Shown: piece by piece, positions 26,991 to 35,604 of the stretch
Layout of the letters: the number at the start of each line of letters is the position of its first letter
How positions within the stretch are numbered: the stretch's first letter is position 1
Assembly (NCBI RefSeq): GCF_042852765.1
Contig: NZ_AP031414.1
Strand: one strand, 5' to 3'
DNA from: Schaedlerella glycyrrhizinilytica_A
GTDB taxonomy: Bacteria > Bacillota > Clostridia > Lachnospirales > Lachnospiraceae
Length of the DNA: 64,000 bases
Program-made: the position numbers and the translations under genes
The notes under the pieces: model-generated
What the model saw: the letters and a program-made list of their open reading frames with translations, nothing else
Database searches by the model: none
What the model was told of the DNA's origin: nothing

Positions 26991-27461
26991 CTAGAATCTA
27001 TAATGAGCAAATGCCTTATTAGCCTCTGCCATTTTGTGCATGTCTTCTTTTCTTTTCACAGATGCTCCTGTGTTGTTTGCAGCGTCCAGGATCTCATTTG
27101 CCAGTCTTTCTTCCATTGTCTTCTCGCCTCTCTTGCGTGAAAACATGGTCAGCCAACGAAGTGCCAGAGCCTGTCTTCTGTCAGCTCTTACTTCGATCGG
27201 CACCTGGTAAGTTGCTCCACCGATACGTCTTGCCTTTACTTCCAGTACAGGCATGATGTTGTTCATTGCTTCCTCGAACACCTCGATAGCCGGCTTCTCA
27301 GCCTTTGCTTCAACTCTTTCAAATGCTCCGTATACAATCTTCTGTGCGATACCTTTCTTACCATCAAGCATGATGTTGTTGATAAGTTTGGTAACAACTT
27401 TATTGTTGTATATTGGATCCGCTAATACATCTCTCTTCTGAGTATGTCCTTTACGTGGCAC
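26991..27461 (-). CDS. rpsG: 30S ribosomal protein S7 (GTG start)
   Basis: This 156-residue 16S rRNA-binding protein nucleates assembly of the small-subunit head. It begins VPRKGHTQKRDVLADPIYNN, matching the family's start with MPRKGHTQKR; the initiation codon is GTG at 27461 with AAGGAGGG about 7 nt upstream. A longer frame with 21 extra residues has no good site and would give a non-family N-terminus. VLEVKARRIGGATYQVPIEV and the C-terminal NKAFAHYRF are conserved. A 209-nt gap with no visible gene separates it from rpsL, longer than usual for this operon. Confidence 0.96.
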   Translation of the reverse strand: MPRKGHTQKRDVLADPIYNNKVVTKLINNIMLDGKKGIAQKIVYGAFERVEAKAEKPAIEVFEEAMNNIMPVLEVKARRIGGATYQVPIEVRADRRQALALRWLTMFSRKRGEKTMEERLANEILDAANNTGASVKRKEDMHKMAEANKAFAHYRF

Positions 27462-27670
27462 GGTCCTTCCCTCCTTAATCATATTTTCCGGAATCCTCCG
27501 GCGGATTAATTCATCGGTACTCACATGTGTCCTCTATGCAAATGCACTTCATGTGCTCGTGGCCGCGTCAAGTACTTAAACTTACCCGCAACCTACGATC
27601 GTTCATAGTTCTGTTTGTGATACGATTTAACATATTAGTTACTGTTTGCTTAGAAAATAGTTCTGCCGAA

Positions 27671-28090
27671 TTACTTCGCGTCTTTCGGTCTCTTAGCGCC
27701 GTATTTGGAACGAGCCTGTCTTCTCTTAGCAACTCCTGCTGTATCCAGAGTACCACGGATGATGTGGTATCTTGTACCCGGCAGGTCCTTAACTCTTCCT
27801 CCACGGATCATAACAACGCTATGCTCCTGCAGGTTGTGTCCTTCTCCCGGAATGTAGCTTGTTACTTCGATTCCGTTAGACAGACGAACTCTGGCGATCT
27901 TTCTCAGAGCTGAGTTAGGTTTTTTAGGTGTAGCAGTCTTAACAGCTGTACATACACCTCTTTTCTGCGGTGCAGATACGTTTGTCGCACGTTTTTTCAG
28001 AGAGTTGTATCCTTTCTGAAGTGCCGGTGCAGTAGATTTCTTCTCAGAAGTCTGACGTCCTTTTCTAACTAACTGGTTAAATGTTGGCAT
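27671..28090 (-). CDS. rpsL: 30S ribosomal protein S12
   Basis: This 139-residue decoding-centre protein begins MPTFNQLVRKGRQTSEKKST. The conserved TATPKKPNSALRKIARVRL has the Lys that is changed in streptomycin-resistant mutants, so this allele looks wild type. GEGHNLQEHSVVMIRGGRVK is the second functional loop. It is first in the str operon, preceded by its own promoter (28223-28251) rather than by rpoC or an L7Ae-like gene. Confidence 0.97.
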   Translation of the reverse strand: MPTFNQLVRKGRQTSEKKSTAPALQKGYNSLKKRATNVSAPQKRGVCTAVKTATPKKPNSALRKIARVRLSNGIEVTSYIPGEGHNLQEHSVVMIRGGRVKDLPGTRYHIIRGTLDTAGVAKRRQARSKYGAKRPKDAK

Positions 28091-28222
28091 TCTTTTTCAC
28101 CTCCTATGAATTCGATATCCCCGCTTTTTCAAAAAATTTCCAAGCGGAGAGGGTTGCAGATAATCTTCATTATCTATGGTTTGGCGCACAAAAATACAAT
28201 GCATTTTCATGCACGCTTGTTT

Positions 28223-28251
28223 AGTTTAGTACGTTTTTTCGGGAAAGTCAA
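28223..28251 (-). promoter_or_regulatory. Promoter of the str operon
   Basis: On the leftward strand TTGACT (complement of 28246-28251) and TAAACT (complement of 28223-28228) are separated by exactly 17 bp. Transcription would start about 125 nt upstream of rpsL. It shows the operon does not depend on readthrough from rpoBC. Confidence 0.65.
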
Positions 28252-28284
28252 GGGCTTTTTCGGAAATTTAAAAAATGATAGAAA

Positions 28285-28315
28285 AAGGAACGCTCCTTTT
28301 TTCCGGAACGTTCCT
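28285..28315 (-). terminator. Intrinsic terminator of proS
   Basis: AAGGAACGCTCC (from 28285) pairs with GGAACGTTCCT (to 28315), followed leftward by a run of T, 12 nt past the proS stop. Confidence 0.82.
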
Positions 28316-28326
28316 CTTCGGATTTC

Positions 28327-29769
28327 TTAATATGCTTTTCCCCAGTATACCATATGTTTCGCCGGTTTTCCGCAGCAGACACATACGTCTGACAGATGTT
28401 CCTGTTCCTCCGGGATACATCTGGATGTCACACCGCCTGTCTGTTCTTTGATCATCTCTTCACATGCGTCGTCTCCGCACCACATTGCTTTGATAAATCC
28501 GGTCTCTTTTTCTGCCGTCTCTTTCATCTCTTCCATATTAGTCGCCACATGGATATGAGAATCCAAAAATGCTTTTGCTTTTGTATACAGATCTTTCTGG
28601 ATCGTCTCAAGGATCTCGGAAAGTTTCGTGGTCACTTCGTCCATCGGCACAACGATCTTCTCTCTTGTGTCACGGCGCACAACAACAACCTGTCCGTTTT
28701 CAATATCTTTCGGTCCGATCTCGATACGCGCCGGGATTCCGAGCATTTCCTGCTCACTGAATTTCCATCCCGGACTCTTCTCGGAGTCGTCGATCGCCGC
28801 GCGGTATCCTGCCATTTTCAGTGCAGTGAGAAGTTCATTCGCTTTCTCCAGAACGCCCTCTTTATGCTGCGCAACCGGGATCACGCGAACCTGTATCGGA
28901 GCGATGTGCGGAGGAAGTACCAGACCACTGTCGTCTCCGTGTACCATAATGATGGCGCCGATGATTCTTGTGGACAGTCCCCAGGAAGTCTCGTAGACGC
29001 TGTGCAGTTTGTTTTCTTTATCAGAATAGCTGATTCCGTATGCATCTGCAAATCCGTTTCCGAAGAAATGGCTTGTACCGGACTGCAGCGCCTTTCCGTC
29101 GTGCATCAGCGCTTCGATCGTGTAAGTGTCCTGTGCTCCCGCAAATTTTTCACTCGGTGTTTTCTTTCCGGTCACAAGCGGGATCGCCAGATCCTGTTCT
29201 ACAAAATCTTTGTATACGTCACGCATCTGCAGTGTACGTTCTTCCGCTTCCTCATAAGTCGCGTGGATCGTATGTCCCTCCTGCCACAAAAATTCTCTCG
29301 AGCGCAGGAACGGACGGGTCGTCTTCTCCCATCTCAATACGGAACACCACTGATTCCATACTTTCGGAAGATCACGGTAAGACTGTACAGTTTTGCTCCA
29401 CACATCGCAGAACAACGTCTCTGATGTCGGACGGATGCAGAATCTCTCCTGAAGCTGCTCGGTTCCGCCATGTGTCACCCATGCAACTTCCGGCGCAAAT
29501 CCCTCAATATGATCTTTCTCTTTCTGAAGCAGCGCTTCCGGGATCAGAACCGGAAGATAAACATTTTCTACACCGGTCTCTTTAAAACGCGCATCCAGAT
29601 TTTTCTGAATATTTTCCCAGATCGCATATCCGTTCGGAAGATAATTCAGACATCCCTTTACTCCGGAATAATCACAAAGCTTTGCTTCTCTTACTACATC
29701 TGTGTACCACTGCGCAAAGTCCACATCTCTGGCTGTGATAGATTCTACTAATTTCTTTTCTTTTGCCAT
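28327..29769 (-). CDS. proS: Prolyl-tRNA synthetase (archaeal/eukaryal-like type)
   Basis: This 480-residue class II aminoacyl-tRNA synthetase charges tRNA-Pro. Its size and sequence fit the shorter ProS type without the INS editing domain. Class II motifs are visible: motif 1 near VENVYLPVLIPEAL, motif 2 QWCSVLRWEKTTRPFLRSRE (about 155-175) and motif 3 GLSTRIIGAIIMVHGDDSGL. An anticodon-binding domain follows (VRVIPVAQHKEGVLEKANEL), and a C-terminal Cys-rich zinc-like region contains MWCGDDACEEMIKE and VCVCCGKPAKH. The start at 29769 (MAKEKKLVES) has AAAGGA upstream; the longer open frame reads through the T-box leader and is not expected to be translated. A T-box controls it. Confidence 0.95.
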   Translation of the reverse strand: MAKEKKLVESITARDVDFAQWYTDVVREAKLCDYSGVKGCLNYLPNGYAIWENIQKNLDARFKETGVENVYLPVLIPEALLQKEKDHIEGFAPEVAWVTHGGTEQLQERFCIRPTSETLFCDVWSKTVQSYRDLPKVWNQWCSVLRWEKTTRPFLRSREFLWQEGHTIHATYEEAEERTLQMRDVYKDFVEQDLAIPLVTGKKTPSEKFAGAQDTYTIEALMHDGKALQSGTSHFFGNGFADAYGISYSDKENKLHSVYETSWGLSTRIIGAIIMVHGDDSGLVLPPHIAPIQVRVIPVAQHKEGVLEKANELLTALKMAGYRAAIDDSEKSPGWKFSEQEMLGIPARIEIGPKDIENGQVVVVRRDTREKIVVPMDEVTTKLSEILETIQKDLYTKAKAFLDSHIHVATNMEEMKETAEKETGFIKAMWCGDDACEEMIKEQTGGVTSRCIPEEQEHLSDVCVCCGKPAKHMVYWGKAY

Positions 29770-29789
29770 GATCTTTTCCTTTCTCTTCT

Positions 29790-30093
29790 TAATAATGAAA
29801 AACGCCGGTTCTTCTGCCCCTGACAAGGGACCGAAAATCCGGCGGTACCACCCTAATTGACCATATCTCATGATACGATCCTCTTTTCACCGTTAACGCC
29901 GGTTCTACGCCGTGCTTTCGCCCGGAAGCTCCCAGACCGGTTCTACATATTCCCCGCATGAAACTCTCACCTGCCGTCTCTTCTCTGCGCCGGTTCCTAC
30001 ATATACTAATTCTGTTCTTCGCTTCTGTTCTTTTTATTATTTAGTCTGAGGCTGTCCCGATGCCGTAAGCATCTTCTCTGACAGTCCACTGCT
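29790..30093 (-). promoter_or_regulatory. T-box riboswitch (proS leader)
   Basis: Upstream of proS the leftward RNA contains the conserved T-box bulge GGTGGTACCGCC (complement of 29841-29852). A terminator hairpin starts with CGCCGG (29803-29808) pairing with CCGGCG (29839-29844), followed by a T-run. Its right arm overlaps the T-box, the expected terminator/antiterminator switch. Uncharged tRNA-Pro should allow readthrough. A stem I region lies further upstream, and GAACCGG there contains a Pro CCG triplet that could be the specifier, but I cannot fold it by eye to be certain. Confidence 0.85.
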
Positions 30094-30099
30094 TTTGCA

Positions 30100-30128
30100 A
30101 TTCTACCCGATTTTCGTGCAAATGTCAA
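30100..30128 (-). promoter_or_regulatory. Promoter of the proS leader
   Basis: TTGACA (complement of 30123-30128) and TAGAAT (complement of 30100-30105) are 17 bp apart, a near-consensus vegetative promoter. It would start the RNA just upstream of the T-box stem I. Confidence 0.75.
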
Positions 30129-30228
30129 GATGAATACAATTTGTAAATTCGGTCTGTAATTTGTAAAATATAGTCTGTTCACCCTAATTCAAAAGTGTTA
30201 TACTTCTGATGAAACGGGGGTATGGATC

Positions 30229-31071
30229 ATGAAAGACAAACTAAAGCATTTCTTTTTATTAACTGCCAGCACATTGATCATGGCAGTTGGCGTCTATTTT
30301 TTCAAATTTGCAAATAACTTTACATTCGGCGGGATCACGGGGCTTGCGGTACTGATCGCCAAGACCGGAGTCATGTCCGCCGGAGATTTCACATTTATCA
30401 CCAATATGCTGCTTCTGATCTTGGGCTTTATCATCCTCGGAAGTAAATTCGCCGCGAAAACAGCTTACTGCAGCATCCTTTTATCAGTCGCGCTCTCCGC
30501 ACTGGAACGTATTTTCCCAATGTCGCATCCGCTTACCGATCAGCCGATGCTCGAACTTTGCTTTGCGATCGCACTTCCGGCACTCGGATCCGCAATTTTA
30601 TTCAATATCGGCTCTTCCAGCGGCGGCACCGATATCATCGCAATGATCCTGAAAAAATATTCCAGCTTTGACATTGGAAAAGCGCTTCTCGTCACCGATA
30701 TTTTGATCACGATCGCCGGATGTTTCGTCTTCGATATCGAAACCGGACTGTATTCATTCCTCGGACTTGCGATCCGTTCTTTTATGATCGACACGTTCAT
30801 CGAAAGTTTCAACCTTTCCAAGTATTTCAACGTTGTCTGTGACCACCCGGAACCGATCTGTGACTTTCTGACCCACGAACTGCACCGGAGCGCCACTGTC
30901 TGTCAGGCGCAAGGCGCATTTTCCGGAAAAGGCAAGTACATCGTCTTTACCGCATTGAATCGTCCTCAGGCTGTAAAACTCCGCAACTTCATCAAAGAAA
31001 ACGAACCGGAAGCATTTATCTTGATCTCCAACACAAGCGAGATCATCGGAAAAGGATTTCACAGTGTGTAG
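30229..31071 (+). CDS. YitT-family membrane protein with DUF2179 tail
   Basis: This 280-residue protein has about five to six hydrophobic segments in the first 190 residues (LLTASTLIMAVGVYFFKFA, then FITNMLLLILGFIILGS). The conserved NNFTFGGITGLAVLI and SSSGGTDIIAMIL motifs are characteristic of the YitT (DUF161) family. A soluble C-terminal domain (about 195-280, CDHPEPICDFL to ISNTSEIIGKGFHSV) matches the DUF2179 arrangement. Substrate and direction of transport are unknown. It stands alone with a bidirectional terminator after it, divergent from proS. A GGGGG site lies upstream of the ATG. Confidence 0.88.
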   Translation: MKDKLKHFFLLTASTLIMAVGVYFFKFANNFTFGGITGLAVLIAKTGVMSAGDFTFITNMLLLILGFIILGSKFAAKTAYCSILLSVALSALERIFPMSHPLTDQPMLELCFAIALPALGSAILFNIGSSSGGTDIIAMILKKYSSFDIGKALLVTDILITIAGCFVFDIETGLYSFLGLAIRSFMIDTFIESFNLSKYFNVVCDHPEPICDFLTHELHRSATVCQAQGAFSGKGKYIVFTALNRPQAVKLRNFIKENEPEAFILISNTSEIIGKGFHSV

Positions 31072-31115
31072 GATGCCCCGATTGCTTGAAACCACGTTGC
31101 ACTTCCAGCATGAAG

Positions 31116-31160
31116 AAAAAGGCGAACATCACGGAATACTTTCGTTGTGCTCGCCTTTTT
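31116..31160. terminator. Bidirectional intrinsic terminator (yitT-like/telA)
   Basis: AAAAAGGCGAACA (from 31116) pairs with TGCTCGCCTTTTT (to 31160), between convergent genes. Confidence 0.82.
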
Positions 31161-31202
31161 CCCTGTCTTAAAATTCCCGGCATTTTGCCGTCAATCAATA
31201 CT

Positions 31203-32336
31203 TTATCCCTGCACCTGAAGAAGCTTCTGTTTCAGATCGTTCTCCATCTTCTGCATCTCGATCTCAGCTTCTTTTCGTTTCTGGCGTCCCTCCTGCTGGA
31301 TCTTCAGCACTTCATCCAGCGTAGAGATCAGCGATTCATTGGTCGCTTTCAGAGTCTCCATATCTACAATGCCGCGCTCAGATTCTCTCGCCGTCTCCAA
31401 TGTTGCCATTTTTAATTTCTCTGCGTTCTTTTTCAACAATTCATTCGTCATATCCGTCACTTCCCGCTGCGCCTGCGCTGCCTGTGCGGAATGTTCCACA
31501 CCGAGCGCAAGAACCATCTGACTTTTCCAAAGCGGGATCGTGTTGACGATCGTAGACTGGATCTTCTCAACCATCGTTGTATCATTACTCTGTACAAGCC
31601 GGATCTGCGGCGCTGTCTGAATCGAGATCTGCCGGGTCAGTTCCAGATCATGGATCTTCTTCTCAAACCGGCTGCACATAGATTCCAGATCTCTTGCCGC
31701 CTGTGCGTCCTCCGCCGCTCCCGTTGTCTGCGCGCGCCGGATCATCTCTGCCAGCTTTGTTGTACGCACCTCATTGAGCTTCTGCTTTCCTGCAAGAATA
31801 TACATCGTCAGTTCTTTAAAATAAGTCAGATTCAGTTCATACATCTTATCGAGAAGCGCCACATCCTTTAAAAGCTGAACCTGATGTGAATCCAACACTT
31901 TCACGATCTGATTGATGTTCGTCTCCGCTTTGGCATATTTTGCTTTCATCGCATTTACTTTATTGCCGGAACGTTTGAAAAATCCAAGGAATCCTTTTTC
32001 CTCTTCTTCATCAAAATCTTTGAGTTCTTTTACAACGCCCGTCAGAAGTTCCCCGATCTCCCCCATATCTTTTGTCCGTACATTTTCCAGTGCGTTCTCG
32101 GAAAAGTCCGCCATCTTCTTCTGAGTTCCCGCGCCGTACTGCAGGATCATCTGCGAGTTGGTCAGATCGATCTGCTGTGCAAACTGCATCACCGTCTGCT
32201 TTTCTTCCGGCGTAAGAATCGCATCGTCCATCACAGGATCCTGCTTTTCTGCCGGCACCGCCGCTTGTTTCTCTTCCTGAAACGGATCCAGTGTCAATGT
32301 AGGTGCCGTCGGCATATTTTCAAATTCGTTCGTCAT
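31203..32336 (-). CDS. TelA-family toxic anion resistance protein
   Basis: This 377-residue soluble, highly helical protein belongs to the TelA/YceH family linked to tellurite and cell-envelope-stress tolerance. Visible family features are TVMQFAQQIDLTNSQMILQY near residue 50 and KKMADFSENALENVRTKD. A basic stretch, FFKRSGNKVNAMKAKYAKAE (about 115-135), is followed by long coiled-coil segments ending EAEIEMQKMENDLKQK. The mechanism is not known. It starts 30 nt after the XpaC-type gene, so the two are an operon, as in many Firmicutes. The start ATG follows GGAAGAAGA. Confidence 0.9.
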   Translation of the reverse strand: MTNEFENMPTAPTLTLDPFQEEKQAAVPAEKQDPVMDDAILTPEEKQTVMQFAQQIDLTNSQMILQYGAGTQKKMADFSENALENVRTKDMGEIGELLTGVVKELKDFDEEEEKGFLGFFKRSGNKVNAMKAKYAKAETNINQIVKVLDSHQVQLLKDVALLDKMYELNLTYFKELTMYILAGKQKLNEVRTTKLAEMIRRAQTTGAAEDAQAARDLESMCSRFEKKIHDLELTRQISIQTAPQIRLVQSNDTTMVEKIQSTIVNTIPLWKSQMVLALGVEHSAQAAQAQREVTDMTNELLKKNAEKLKMATLETARESERGIVDMETLKATNESLISTLDEVLKIQQEGRQKRKEAEIEMQKMENDLKQKLLQVQG

Positions 32337-32366
32337 CGTATCTTCTTCCTTTCCCGGTTTTGCTTC

Positions 32367-33746
32367 TTATTTAAAATCATCTTCTGTCAGACCTTCCTGT
32401 GCAAGCATTGTATTCAATACGGAAATATCCGACGAAACATCCCATGCTTTCTCTTCAAACAGACTGTCCAACAGTTTTTCAAACGCCGTATTCAAAGTGT
32501 CCAGTGTCTTTTCAATTTCCTGCTTGGATGAGAGAATATTCGCGCCCTGGATCGGCTGTGCATCCAGATCTTCATATGCCTCCAAAAGCTTCACCGTTGT
32601 CGGAAGATAATAGGTCATCAGCCGGTGCAGATCTTCTACCGACTCCGGTTCCTGTTCCACCCGGTCAAATATCTTATCCACCAACATTTCCATCCGTGAG
32701 ATCTTTGCGGAGATCTCTTCTCCCGGGATTGCTTCATTACATGCATGGATCTTCTGAATATACGCTTCACCGCTTCGGATCACTTCCCGAACTTCAGGCG
32801 TCAGCTGCGGATTCCGGCTGCCGGATGTTTCCCGCTTTCTCTGCGCTTCCGCCTCTTCGCGTTTCCGCTGTTCTTCCTGCTCCTTTGTCCGCTTCATCAA
32901 ATCTGTATACTGATGATATGATTGATTACTGATCATCAGACAAGTATGCTGTTCATCCAGATGTCCTTGTCTAAACCATCCTTTTTCTATCAGATATTCC
33001 AGATCTTTTACAACAAAGCGTCTGGATTTCTTCACTTCTCTTTCCAGTTCTTCCAGATTGCAAAATTCTCTTCCTGCAAGTGTACGGATATAAGATCGGA
33101 ACCGCTTCACTCTTCCGAGCATTTTCGTTCCGATCCCCGACAGAACTCCGAACACAGCTGCCGTGATCCCGCAAAACAGAACTGCTCCCAAAATCAGAAA
33201 TCCCGTTTCTTCCATAAATAATCCCGAAATCCCCATCGCAAGCCCCGTCACCAGGAACACGCCTGCTGCCAGACCGCCAACTACGGAAAGCAAAATTCCG
33301 GCTGCCCGGTTTCCGGTTACGGAACGGTAATATTCTGTCGGCACCGGTATCTGTTTCCCGCCCACAGTTCTGTTCGCCGTATATTTTTGAAACGCTCCAT
33401 TCGTATCCGAATTTCTGTTTGCATATCTGTCTGCCGACTGATCCCTGTATTGACCGGTCGCTTGTTTGCCGTCACGATTTGCCGATCGTCCTGTGAATCG
33501 ATCTGACGGATTCCCCTGATACCGATAGCCTCCGCCTGTATTATATTGATTCTCCTGCTGCCGCGAACGCATATTCCGGTTCATTGCGTCTCCGGCGTTT
33601 TTCACGGTATGCGAAAAATAATCTACCGCACCGTTTACACTATCCGAAATCGTCCGGTTCAGCATACTGTAATCCCGTGAATCGATCGCTTCCTGCACAT
33701 TTCTTAAGATCTCTTCACCGAATCGTTCCCAATCCTGATTCGCCAT
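32367..33746 (-). CDS. XpaC-like membrane protein (TelA partner)
   Basis: This 459-residue protein has a hydrophilic, Arg/Gln/Asn-rich N-terminus of about 145 residues (NRNMRSRQQENQYNTGGGYR). Two hydrophobic segments follow (about 149-178 GILLSVVGGLAAGVFLVTGL; about 182-208 FLILGAVLFCGITAAVFGVL). A cytoplasmic helical region with a charged coiled coil (KRTKEQEEQRKREEAEAQRK) ends the protein. The C-terminal part matches the XpaC ('5-bromo-4-chloroindolyl phosphate hydrolysis') family that travels with TelA. Enzyme activity for this family is not established. AGGAGG sits before the ATG. The low-complexity N-terminus is unusual in length and may be a flexible tether. Confidence 0.8.
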   Translation of the reverse strand: MANQDWERFGEEILRNVQEAIDSRDYSMLNRTISDSVNGAVDYFSHTVKNAGDAMNRNMRSRQQENQYNTGGGYRYQGNPSDRFTGRSANRDGKQATGQYRDQSADRYANRNSDTNGAFQKYTANRTVGGKQIPVPTEYYRSVTGNRAAGILLSVVGGLAAGVFLVTGLAMGISGLFMEETGFLILGAVLFCGITAAVFGVLSGIGTKMLGRVKRFRSYIRTLAGREFCNLEELEREVKKSRRFVVKDLEYLIEKGWFRQGHLDEQHTCLMISNQSYHQYTDLMKRTKEQEEQRKREEAEAQRKRETSGSRNPQLTPEVREVIRSGEAYIQKIHACNEAIPGEEISAKISRMEMLVDKIFDRVEQEPESVEDLHRLMTYYLPTTVKLLEAYEDLDAQPIQGANILSSKQEIEKTLDTLNTAFEKLLDSLFEEKAWDVSSDISVLNTMLAQEGLTEDDFK

Positions 33747-33862
33747 CTTTTCCTCCTGCTGTCTGTCCTGTATTTTCTAATAAAACTTGACCATTCAAAC
33801 CTTTTATATGATAATCAGTTTAGACAGATTACAGTAAAAAGTCAAGACAGGAGACCTTATTT

Positions 33863-34555
33863 ATGAAACCGGATATTTTATATGAAGACAACGATCTGAT
33901 CGTATGTATCAAACCTGCCGGGATCCCCACACAAAGCAGCCGAATCGGCACGCCGGATCTGGTCAGTATTTTAAAAAATCATCTGCACACTTCCTCCGTC
34001 GGAAAGCCCCGTCAGCCTTACCTCGCCGTGATCCATCGTCTCGATCAGCCTGTGGAGGGGATCCTTGTATTTGCAAAAAATCAAAAAGCCGCTGCCTCCC
34101 TGAACCGCCAGCTTCAATCCGACGGATTCGGCAAACATTATCTGGCATGGCTTTGCGGTTCCTTACCGGGTGACGAGGGAGATCTGATCGACCATCTGGT
34201 AAAAAACGGGCGTTCCAACACCTCCACTGTCTGCGCAAAAGACACGCCGGGTGCAAAAGAAGCACGGCTTCATTATAAAGTCATTTGCCGTCGTGAAGAA
34301 ACATCACTGGCTGAAATTACCCTTGATACCGGACGACATCATCAGATCCGTGTCCAGATGGCTCACGCCGGATGCCCGATCCTCGGTGACCGGAAATACG
34401 GGAACTCCGGAATCCATTCCTCTTCGTCCTCGTCAGCATCCTCACTGCCGATGCCCCGTCAGCTTCAGCTTTTCGCCTGGCGTCTGACATTTATTCATCC
34501 GACGAGCGGCAGAAAGATGGAATTCAAACTTTCGGACGAGCGGCTTCCGTTTTGA
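33863..34555 (+). CDS. RluA-family pseudouridine synthase (catalytic domain only)
   Basis: This 230-residue enzyme isomerises uridines in rRNA or tRNA. The N-terminus DILYEDNDLIVCIKPAGIPT is the RluA motif I. The catalytic motif AVIHRLDQPVEGILVFAKN has the nucleophile Asp (HRLD) but VEG in place of the usual TSG, a known variation in short RluA proteins. GRHHQIRVQMAHAGCPILGD is the RNA-binding motif III. There is no N-terminal S4 domain, so it belongs to the short RluA/TruC-like branch. The start ATG at 33863 has GGAGA upstream. Its target nucleotide cannot be inferred. Confidence 0.88.
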   Translation: MKPDILYEDNDLIVCIKPAGIPTQSSRIGTPDLVSILKNHLHTSSVGKPRQPYLAVIHRLDQPVEGILVFAKNQKAAASLNRQLQSDGFGKHYLAWLCGSLPGDEGDLIDHLVKNGRSNTSTVCAKDTPGAKEARLHYKVICRREETSLAEITLDTGRHHQIRVQMAHAGCPILGDRKYGNSGIHSSSSSSASSLPMPRQLQLFAWRLTFIHPTSGRKMEFKLSDERLPF

Positions 34556-34596
34556 AGTTTGCAGATTCACTTTTATTACTTTAAAAATCTTATCTT

Positions 34597-34624
34597 CACA
34601 CAGCGGGAACAATTCCCCTGTGTG
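34597..34624. repeat. Hairpin between RluA-type gene and HipA-associated operon
   Basis: CACACAGCGGGAA pairs with TTCCCCTGTGTG around a short loop, with one bulge. It lies between convergent genes but has no strong T-run on either side, so it is only a possible terminator. Confidence 0.45.
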
Positions 34625-34656
34625 ATCTTGCGGGATTCCGTGTCATTTCTCCCCGC

Positions 34657-35559
34657 CTAAAATTCTTTTTCGCGAAATGCTTTCATTCTCCTATAAAATG
34701 TTGATCTGGATAAACCGGTAATTTCCAACACCTCTTCCAATTCCAACTTTCCGTTTTGAAACTTTCCGATCAGATCGATCAACAGCTCCTCATCCACTTC
34801 CTTTCGCTTGCGACCTGCATAAACCCCCTCTTTTTTTGCTCTCTCGATTCCCTTTTTTTGTTCATTTTTCCGGTTTTCTTCATCCATCTGATACATCCTG
34901 TAAAAAACAGGAAGCAGCGCCTGATAATCTTTCACTTCCAGATCCACAGATTCTTTTCGGGAGATCAAATGCACACCGTAGTGCATCAGCCGGTTCAGCT
35001 GTTTCGTACATTCCTTTGAATTTCGTCCCACAACACGCAGATCCGGCACTTCAATAATATCCCCATATTGACTGTCTTCCAGAACCTTTCTGAAAACTTC
35101 TCTTTCTGAAACCGACGTTTTTTTTCTTTCATCCCGTGCTCTCTCAACGATCAGATTGTCAATCGCTGCCCGGAGGTTCGTCCGTATCAGCCATTCAAGA
35201 CGATCGTAATAATCGAGTCCCACACTCTCAAGCAGCTCCCATAAATCTTCTCTGCTCTCCCCCGGCGTCCGTTCCGTTATAAATACCGGGACGTAGTTTA
35301 CCCTATAATAATGTTCCAACCGCAGCTCCATATCAATTCCCGGAATCCCCTGAAATACTTTTGGCGACAGTACATCGATAATATCCCAGAACGGAGAAAT
35401 GATATATTGAAATTCTTCATTTTCAAAACTTTCATAATCGATTCTTGCCACCTGGATCTTTTCTCCCGATGCAGTCACAGCCTTGATAATACCGCTGTTA
35501 CGATAAGATGGCTTTTCAAGAATCGGCGTCGTATATGTCCCGCCGTCTCTTCCCGACAT
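34657..35559 (-). CDS. Resolvase-derived DNA-binding protein paired with HipA-like kinase
   Basis: This 300-residue protein combines two parts. Residues of about 1-160 (RDGGTYTTPILEKPSYRNSG, then FWDIIDVLSPKVFQGIPGID) are a domain I do not recognise. From about 165 onward it resembles the second half of a serine-recombinase catalytic domain: DLRVVGRNSKECTKQLNRLM is like the DRLGRS helix, GVHLISRKESVDLEV follows, and ERAKKEGVYAGRKRKE is the helix E/linker. A recombinase-type helix-turn-helix (about 255-290, EEVLEITGLSRSTFYRRMK) follows. The catalytic Ser segment is absent, so recombination is not expected. The start at 35559 has GAGGAG upstream; a GTG at 35586 is possible. The gene starts 45 nt after the HipA-like kinase stop. 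A repressor/antitoxin role is inferred. Confidence 0.6.
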   Translation of the reverse strand: MSGRDGGTYTTPILEKPSYRNSGIIKAVTASGEKIQVARIDYESFENEEFQYIISPFWDIIDVLSPKVFQGIPGIDMELRLEHYYRVNYVPVFITERTPGESREDLWELLESVGLDYYDRLEWLIRTNLRAAIDNLIVERARDERKKTSVSEREVFRKVLEDSQYGDIIEVPDLRVVGRNSKECTKQLNRLMHYGVHLISRKESVDLEVKDYQALLPVFYRMYQMDEENRKNEQKKGIERAKKEGVYAGRKRKEVDEELLIDLIGKFQNGKLELEEVLEITGLSRSTFYRRMKAFREKEF

Positions 35560-35604
35560 CGTTCTGTTTCTCCTCACACGTCTCACTCCATTCCTCGTAT
35601 CTTG

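Noticed and set aside
34657..35586. Calling the HipA partner a functional serine recombinase
   Set aside because: The N-terminal catalytic Ser segment is missing and the first half of the protein is unrelated; only the later part of the fold and the HTH remain.
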